8,000 nt of DNA from Minisyncoccota bacterium (GTDB lineage: Bacteria > Patescibacteriota > Minisyncoccia > SW-4-49-11): positions 1-8,000 of the forward strand of contig JAHEOE010000070.1 in assembly GCA_018609785.1 (NCBI GenBank), read 5' to 3'. Of this stretch, positions 6,557-8,000 are shown piece after piece. Under the pieces are notes generated by a model. The model was not told the origin of the DNA. It did not search any database and saw only the letters and a program-made list of their open reading frames with translations. Within the stretch, counting starts at the first letter, position 1. Each line of letters starts with the position of its first letter. A program made the position numbers and the translations under genes.

Positions 6557-6586
6557 CCTCTAATGTGTTCGGCGACTAAAGGGTTT

Positions 6587-7552
6587 TTAAGATAAGGAGG
6601 CAACAAATTCACGGAGAGTTGGGTACGGATCTCGCTCTCCGTGTTTTATTTGCTCTTCCATTTCAATAAGAGTCATATAATTCATATACATATCTTTGAA
6701 TGAGATATGCTGTGCTTGTCGTTCCAAAATGGCATGTCCTTTGGGATTGCCTCCTACCTCATGATAATCGGTTTTTCCACGTGCTTTGAGATCTTTAATT
6801 AAAAGAGCTTTTTTCATCTGAGAAATGAGGAAGCCGTGAACCGCAAGTCCATGTTCTCCTTGTTCTTCAAGAGAAGAAAGAACGGCCAGTCCTCGCTTTG
6901 TATTGTGTTCCAAAACAGCTCGCGACAGTTCAAAAATCTTTTCCTCTTTATGGGAAGAAAACTGTGGCCCGATATGATCCGTAGTTAATACTGATTCCTC
7001 CGGATGCTCGTTACTAAGGGTATGAAGCGCATACCACACACCAAAAAGGTCGGCATCATAGATCTCCCAAAGATACCGCGCCGCTTGATCAGCTATACGT
7101 TGTTGAAACTCCGTTTGTACTATCTGTTGAATAACACGAACCCCTTCCCGGACCGGAAGTGTATTCATATGGTCCTCTTTCAGAGAAAACGTTTCATGAA
7201 GTGCGCTATAGAGCGTATGCTTTTTCGGCAAGGTCTGATATTCCAAAAAGAGCATAATAACACCTGTTCGATCCGTACACGCTTGGAGTATTTTCCCGGC
7301 TTTTTTAAGTACGGTTTTATTTTGCTCTCCCAGACGTCGTACCACTACAAATTGCGAACCTTCAAAAAGCAATGGCGTACTTACCGTGGTCTGTATTTCC
7401 TCAAGTCGTTCTTTTGCCTGACGGTCATCCGTAAATTGCGGATCAAAATCAAACTCCGCGATTTGTGCCCGCTTTTGTTCCGCTTGCTGCTTAATCTGTT
7501 GGAATTTCCGTAATAACCGAAATGTATCAGTACCGTGTAACAGTAATACCAT
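6587..7552 (-). CDS. holA: DNA polymerase III delta subunit (clamp loader)
   Basis: The delta subunit opens the beta sliding clamp within the clamp-loader complex and loads the replicative polymerase onto DNA. The 321 residues (E. coli 343) show the family pattern. The strand LLLHGTDTFRLLRKFQQI (3-20) replaces a P-loop, with no Walker A, as expected for delta. TVSTPLLFEGSQFVVVRRLGE (56-76) is the conserved second block and GVIMLFLEYQTLP (97-109) the third strand. The helical collar domain runs from about 205 to 321, with AVLSSLEEQGEHGLAVHGFLISQMKKALLIKDL (223-255). An in-frame TAG lies just upstream of the ATG at 7552, which fixes the start within a few codons. TAGAAT nine bases before the ATG could be a -10 for a leaderless message, but no -35 supports it. 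Its last 20 codons hold the terminator of the opposing operon. Confidence 0.92.
   Translation of the reverse strand: MVLLLHGTDTFRLLRKFQQIKQQAEQKRAQIAEFDFDPQFTDDRQAKERLEEIQTTVSTPLLFEGSQFVVVRRLGEQNKTVLKKAGKILQACTDRTGVIMLFLEYQTLPKKHTLYSALHETFSLKEDHMNTLPVREGVRVIQQIVQTEFQQRIADQAARYLWEIYDADLFGVWYALHTLSNEHPEESVLTTDHIGPQFSSHKEEKIFELSRAVLEHNTKRGLAVLSSLEEQGEHGLAVHGFLISQMKKALLIKDLKARGKTDYHEVGGNPKGHAILERQAQHISFKDMYMNYMTLIEMEEQIKHGERDPYPTLREFVASLS
6610..6650 (+). terminator. Intrinsic terminator of rpsF-ssb-rpsR-rpsT, inside holA
   Basis: CACGGAGAG (6610-6618) pairs perfectly with CTCTCCGTG (6635-6643) over 9 bp around a 16-nt loop and is followed by TTTTATTT (6644-6651). It lies 54 nt after the rpsT stop and is read on the plus strand. 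On the minus strand the same bases encode the HGERDPYPTLREF part of holA and there is no T run, so holA transcription should pass. Confidence 0.75.
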
Positions 7553-7664
7553 ATCATTCTCATTCTACTTGCTATCCACCATTACTTTCTAGAAGTCATC
7601 TCAAAAGTCTGTTATTTCCTATGAATATACTGTATATCGACGAATCCTCACTTTCCCTTCGGAC

Positions 7665-7689
7665 TTTTCCTCCTTAGAAAGGAGGAAAA
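7665..7689. repeat. 11-bp perfect inverted repeat with AAGGAGG/CCTCCTT arms
   Basis: TTTTCCTCCTT (7665-7675) and AAGGAGGAAAA (7679-7689) are perfect complements around a 3-nt AGA loop. One arm equals a consensus Shine-Dalgarno and the other the anti-Shine-Dalgarno at the 3' end of 16S rRNA. No start codon lies at a useful distance on either strand, so a ribosome binding site is not claimed. The T runs at both ends could let it act as a weak bidirectional terminator. Confidence 0.7.
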
Positions 7690-7749
7690 CACAGCCAGCA
7701 ATTTCGTCGACACGGCAGTCCCCACGAAAATACGCTTTCGACAGAAAGC

Positions 7750-7777
7750 CGTAAAAAACACACCAGTGTTTTTTACG
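7750..7777. repeat. 12-bp perfect inverted repeat, possible bidirectional terminator
   Basis: CGTAAAAAACAC (7750-7761) pairs with GTGTTTTTTACG (7766-7777) around the loop ACCA. The A-tract before and T-tract after the CAC/GTG core resemble the symmetrical terminators found between genes. On the minus strand it would lie about 75 nt after the stop of the edge gene. The GC core is only three pairs, so a strong terminator is doubtful. A 6-bp hairpin (7734-7749) abuts it without a gap. Confidence 0.65.
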
Positions 7778-7851
7778 TGCCCGTTCGAATTTCGATAAAG
7801 AGTGAGGTGTCCGTAAGGACGGAGGAGTTTTTCCTACTTTTGAGACTTGCT

Positions 7852-8000
7852 CTACTCCGTACTGTCTTGTTCGGAGTCCCACCTCACCTCTTGATAGGGC
7901 TCTATAACCTGAATAAACGTAGACCCCGGTGTTAGCTGTATCTCTTCTTCTTGGTCGCGTTTCCGAATGACAAAGGAGCGGCGTTCATTTTTCTTCTCCC
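7852..8000 (-). CDS. C-terminal end of an unidentified protein (partial)
   Basis: Reading in from the right edge on the minus strand, 48 codons stay open (codon phase from 7998) to a TAG at 7854-7852. The residues include RRSFVIRKRDQ, EEEIQLTPGSTFIQVIEPY and the end VRWDSEQDSTE. The alternating hydrophobic pattern suggests beta strands followed by an acidic tail, with no membrane segment in this part. The other frames and the plus strand are broken by stops, which supports this as the real frame. The gene lies upstream of holA on the same strand, where comEC is found in some Firmicutes, but nothing in these residues identifies ComEC. It is separated from holA by about 300 nt, so it is probably a different transcript. 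Confidence 0.7.
   Translation of the reverse strand, partial: EKKNERRSFVIRKRDQEEEIQLTPGSTFIQVIEPYQEVRWDSEQDSTE

Larger units (their letters stand above)
7622..7851. other. Non-coding region rich in perfect hairpins; possible structured RNA
   Basis: The stretch between the stop of the edge gene (7852) and holA (7552) has no convincing gene. It contains ATATAC-T-GTATAT (7625-7637), an 8-bp long-range pair TCGACGAA/TTCGTCGA (7637-7644 with 7703-7710), an 11-bp hairpin (7665-7689), GCTTTC-GACA-GAAAGC (7734-7749), a directly abutting 12-bp hairpin (7750-7777) and GTCC-GTAA-GGAC (7809-7820). In addition CCTCACT (7646-7652) matches AGTGAGG (7801-7807), which would cross the first long-range pair as a pseudoknot. 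The GTAA tetraloop and a C(TTCG)G motif (7658-7663) favour the plus strand as the folded one, weakly. No match to tmRNA, RNase P, SRP or tRNA could be made. 7553-7621 shows nothing clear beyond the holA upstream bases. Confidence 0.45.

Noticed and set aside
6545..6569. AACACA/TGTGTT hairpin as a holA terminator on minus
   Set aside because: Weak AT-rich stem, 13-nt loop and only a short T run, inside the end of rpsT.
7004..7513. 169-codon plus-strand frame
   Set aside because: It lies wholly antisense to holA, whose protein matches the delta family throughout. Its own translation shows no family pattern.
7655..7690. GGAGGAAAAGTCCG on minus resembles the 5' P4 motif of RNase P RNA
   Set aside because: The matching distal conserved segments (ACAGAA...CCGGCTTA type) are absent at any sensible distance, and holA coding begins where the rest of the molecule would lie.
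7780..7797. GTTCGAAT like a tRNA T-loop
   Set aside because: The flanks cannot form the 5-bp T stem and no anticodon or acceptor arms are present.
7619..7882. Open frame of 87 codons on minus, GTG start, in the gap before holA
   Set aside because: It overlaps the end of the better-supported edge gene in another frame, has no recognisable family, and is built from perfect inverted repeats that dictate its residues. Structured non-coding DNA explains it better.
1..8000. CRISPR arrays, insertion sequences, tandem repeats, rRNA
   Set aside because: No regularly spaced repeats, transposase-like frames or rRNA-like stretches were seen on reading both strands.

Overview
The window looks like a compact bacterial chromosome segment of housekeeping genes, most likely from the Patescibacteria/CPR radiation (Parcubacteria-like). 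That placement is an inference. It rests on the dense short-gap layout, no Shine-Dalgarno motif at a usable distance from any of eleven start codons, and an rpsF-ssb-rpsR cluster with rpsT where rplI (L9) is usually found. UGA is a genuine stop codon here: a full release factor 2 is present and its own gene carries the in-frame UGA recoding site. The Gracilibacteria-type code is therefore ruled out. No mobile element, CRISPR array, rRNA or tRNA was seen.

Left part (1-1650): the end of an upstream plus-strand transcription unit with a strong intrinsic terminator (68-97), then a Bcp-type peroxiredoxin on plus (147-614) that has lost its usual resolving cysteine. It converges on ftsX. Left-centre (714-3457, minus strand): prfB-ftsE-ftsX with gaps of about 10 nt, an arrangement widespread in bacteria. 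FtsE and FtsX form the ABC-like complex that couples division to cell-wall hydrolysis. prfB encodes RF2 only if ribosomes shift +1 at codon 28/29 (TTT TGA C), and this site has no visible Shine-Dalgarno-like stimulator.

Centre (3520-5016): an unrecognised 94-residue acidic/basic small protein on minus, divergent from ychF, the ribosome-associated ATPase of the Obg family, on plus. Right-centre (5065-6556, plus): rpsF-ssb-rpsR-rpsT, driven by a clear promoter whose predicted start lies 2-4 nt before the rpsF ATG. The likely terminator of this unit lies inside the 3' coding end of the opposing holA gene. Right (6587-8000, minus): holA (DNA polymerase III delta), preceded by about 300 nt of non-coding DNA that is unusually rich in perfect inverted repeats (7637-7820), then the C-terminal 48 residues of an unidentified gene.

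Most genes serve translation (RF2, YchF, S6, S18, S20) and replication (SSB, delta clamp loader), with division (FtsEX) and peroxide defence alongside. The least explained element is the folded region between the edge gene and holA. It is the best candidate here for an undescribed RNA or regulatory element, and no known RNA family could be matched to it by eye.
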